A stretch of DNA of 64,000 nucleotides, taken from contig CBFGUG010000030.1 of assembly GCA_965651905.1 (NCBI GenBank), positions 20,787 through 84,786 of the forward strand. The letters run 5' to 3'. Positions 63,047 to 64,000 of this stretch are shown piece by piece. This stretch comes from SZUA-265 sp965651905 (lineage in GTDB: Bacteria > Myxococcota_A > Polyangia > Polyangiales > Polyangiaceae). Position 1 is the stretch's first letter, and each line of letters starts with the position of its first letter. The notes under the pieces were generated by a model, which made no database searches, was not told where the DNA came from, and was given only the letters and a program-made list of their open reading frames with translations. Position numbers and translations under genes: made by a program.

Positions 63047-63177
63047 GTTGGACGACGAGAGCGGACTACTTTGGCACATCCCGCGCTGGCAGTAACTTCC
63101 GCACCGAACTCGACAGCGCCTGGCTTTGGCGCCACCAGGCACAGGAATTCCTGGGGCGCGGCGTGTATGATGGCGCC

Positions 63178-63816
63178 ATGGCTGCCGTCGTCCCCGACCA
63201 GAAAAAAATCCGCGGCTTTCGCACCGAGCGCGCTTTCGGGAGCTGGCTTTCGAAGAATCACTCGCGAGAAACCGAGCTGTGGCTCAGGATCTACAAGAAA
63301 GGCACTGAGGTGCCGAGCATCACGTACTCGCAAGCGCTCGACGTGGCGCTGTGCTGGGGTTGGATCGACGGGATAAAGAAGTCCTTTGACGAAACCTCCT
63401 TCCTGCAGCGCTTCACTCCTCGGCGGCCGAAGAGCGTTTGGAGTCAGATCAACCGCGAGCACATCGCTCGTTTGACGGCTGCTGGCCGCATGACCCCCCA
63501 CGGCCAACGCCACGTCGACGCCGCGAAGGCCGACGGCCGCTGGGATGGGGCCTACGCTCCCATCAGCAAGACCACCGAGGACACGCTGCCCGCCGATCTG
63601 CGCGCTGCGATCGCTGCCAACCCGAAAGCGCGAAAGACCTTTCGAACCCTCGGGAAGCAGAATCTCTTCGCGCTCTCGTTCCGCACCAACAAGATGAAAA
63701 CCGCCGCCGGGCGAGCGAGAAAAGTGACCGAGCTCGTGGACATGCTGGCGCGCGGTGAAACCATCGTTCCAGAGAAGCCCAAGCGTTCGAAAGCCACACA
63801 CTCGCGCAAAAAGTGA
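63178..63816 (+). CDS. YdeI/OmpD-associated-like protein (bacteriocin-protection family)
   Basis: This 212-residue cytoplasmic protein starts at ATG 63178 (MAAVVP). It matches the YdeI/DUF1801-like bacteriocin-protection family: LSKNHSRETELWLRIYKK, SITYSQALDVALCWGWIDGIKK, RFTPRRPKSVWSQINREHIARL and FRTLGKQNLFALSFRTNK. A positively charged tail follows. The family has no settled function despite its name. The upstream frame from 63043 is Arg-rich and not likely coding. Confidence 0.87.
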   Translation: MAAVVPDQKKIRGFRTERAFGSWLSKNHSRETELWLRIYKKGTEVPSITYSQALDVALCWGWIDGIKKSFDETSFLQRFTPRRPKSVWSQINREHIARLTAAGRMTPHGQRHVDAAKADGRWDGAYAPISKTTEDTLPADLRAAIAANPKARKTFRTLGKQNLFALSFRTNKMKTAAGRARKVTELVDMLARGETIVPEKPKRSKATHSRKK

Positions 63817-64000
63817 ACACTCTGGTTCGGTGAGGAGACACCTGCGTCGCGGCGCCGAAGGGGTTCGTATTTCGCCAGCGCAACGGGGCAGCCCCACGGG
63901 CCCTCGGCAGACGGGGAGATCCAGTGTTGGGGAGACCCAGTGCGGGGCGTGCGCGGCTCCCGCTATGGAAAGTGCGGCAGGGTGCGGGCTAGCGACGTGA

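Noticed and set aside
63755..64000. Basic frame running off the right end
   Set aside because: Arg/Pro/Ser-rich, no ribosome site, overlaps the end of the YdeI-like gene in another frame.
1..64000. tRNA, rRNA, CRISPR arrays, prophage and intact insertion sequences
   Set aside because: None were recognised: no CCA-ended cloverleaf, no conserved rRNA blocks, no spaced direct repeats, and no transposase reading frame near the MITE-like element.

Overview
The window is 64 kb of GC-rich chromosomal DNA that reads as a soil or marine myxobacterium (phylum Myxococcota, probably class Polyangia). The main evidence is gene content: about twenty secreted lipoproteins with long acidic or Gly/Ser/Thr low-complexity linkers after the lipidated cysteine, a TIGR02265-type protein (DUF2378, a family first described as Myxococcus paralogues), a DUF1552 plus DUF1592/DUF1588 pair, a TIGR02147-type regulator, MopE-like cysteine-rich repeats and a MYXO-CTERM-like tail. 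Placement below class is inference. No tRNA, rRNA, CRISPR array, phage structural gene or intact transposase was seen.

Region 1 (176-5842) is a probable type VI secretion cargo module. It holds a spike-associated, multi-domain OmpA/peptidoglycan-binding protein, a large protein with a VasX-like C-terminal hydrophobic region (candidate pore-forming toxin) and a small multi-pass membrane protein placed where an immunity protein would be. No secretion structural genes are in the window. Region 2 (6138-11466) holds a hybrid PAS sensor kinase closed by a perfect hairpin, an unknown coiled-coil protein, and an overlapping two-gene glycosyltransferase operon (GT21-like ceramide glucosyltransferase plus MGDG-synthase-like enzyme) that suggests glycolipid synthesis.

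Region 3 (11599-19626) mixes small lipoproteins, a truncated arylsulfotransferase-like remnant, a winged-helix protein overlapping a secreted SGNH-fold protein with an altered catalytic His, a DUF1801 protein, a frameshifted secreted metalloprotease, an AraC regulator and an unusual fusion of a DUF4386 membrane protein to a lipoprotein-like alpha/beta hydrolase. Region 4 (19690-25825) holds the Tat-exported DUF1552 protein and its DUF1592/1588 partner, a secreted alpha/beta hydrolase and a SIMPL-domain lipoprotein. Region 5 (26412-34545) holds an unknown helical protein, a 180-bp MITE-like element, a thioredoxin-like lipoprotein overlapping an outer-membrane-barrel candidate, a BNR_4 beta-propeller lipoprotein, a surface protein with a MYXO-CTERM-like segment and a YcaQ/AlkX-type DNA glycosylase.

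Region 6 (34590-63816) is dominated by surface lipoproteins: acidic-linker proteins of unknown function, a CotH-kinase protein, a PEBP-domain protein, a CE6-like esterase, a GH30-like glycosidase and cysteine-rich repeat proteins. Between them lie Ada (alkylation repair), a DUF4423/TIGR02147 regulator, an O-antigen-ligase-like membrane protein, a GIDE-like membrane protein, a TIGR02265 protein, a VOC protein and a YdeI-like protein. Most genes are single transcription units with frequent strand changes; clear operons are few (176-5242, 8898-11466, 12598-14773, 19690-23158, 28045-29776). Together the secreted enzymes suggest a cell surface equipped to attack polysaccharides and esters at close range, with the acidic or Gly-rich linkers acting as spacers.
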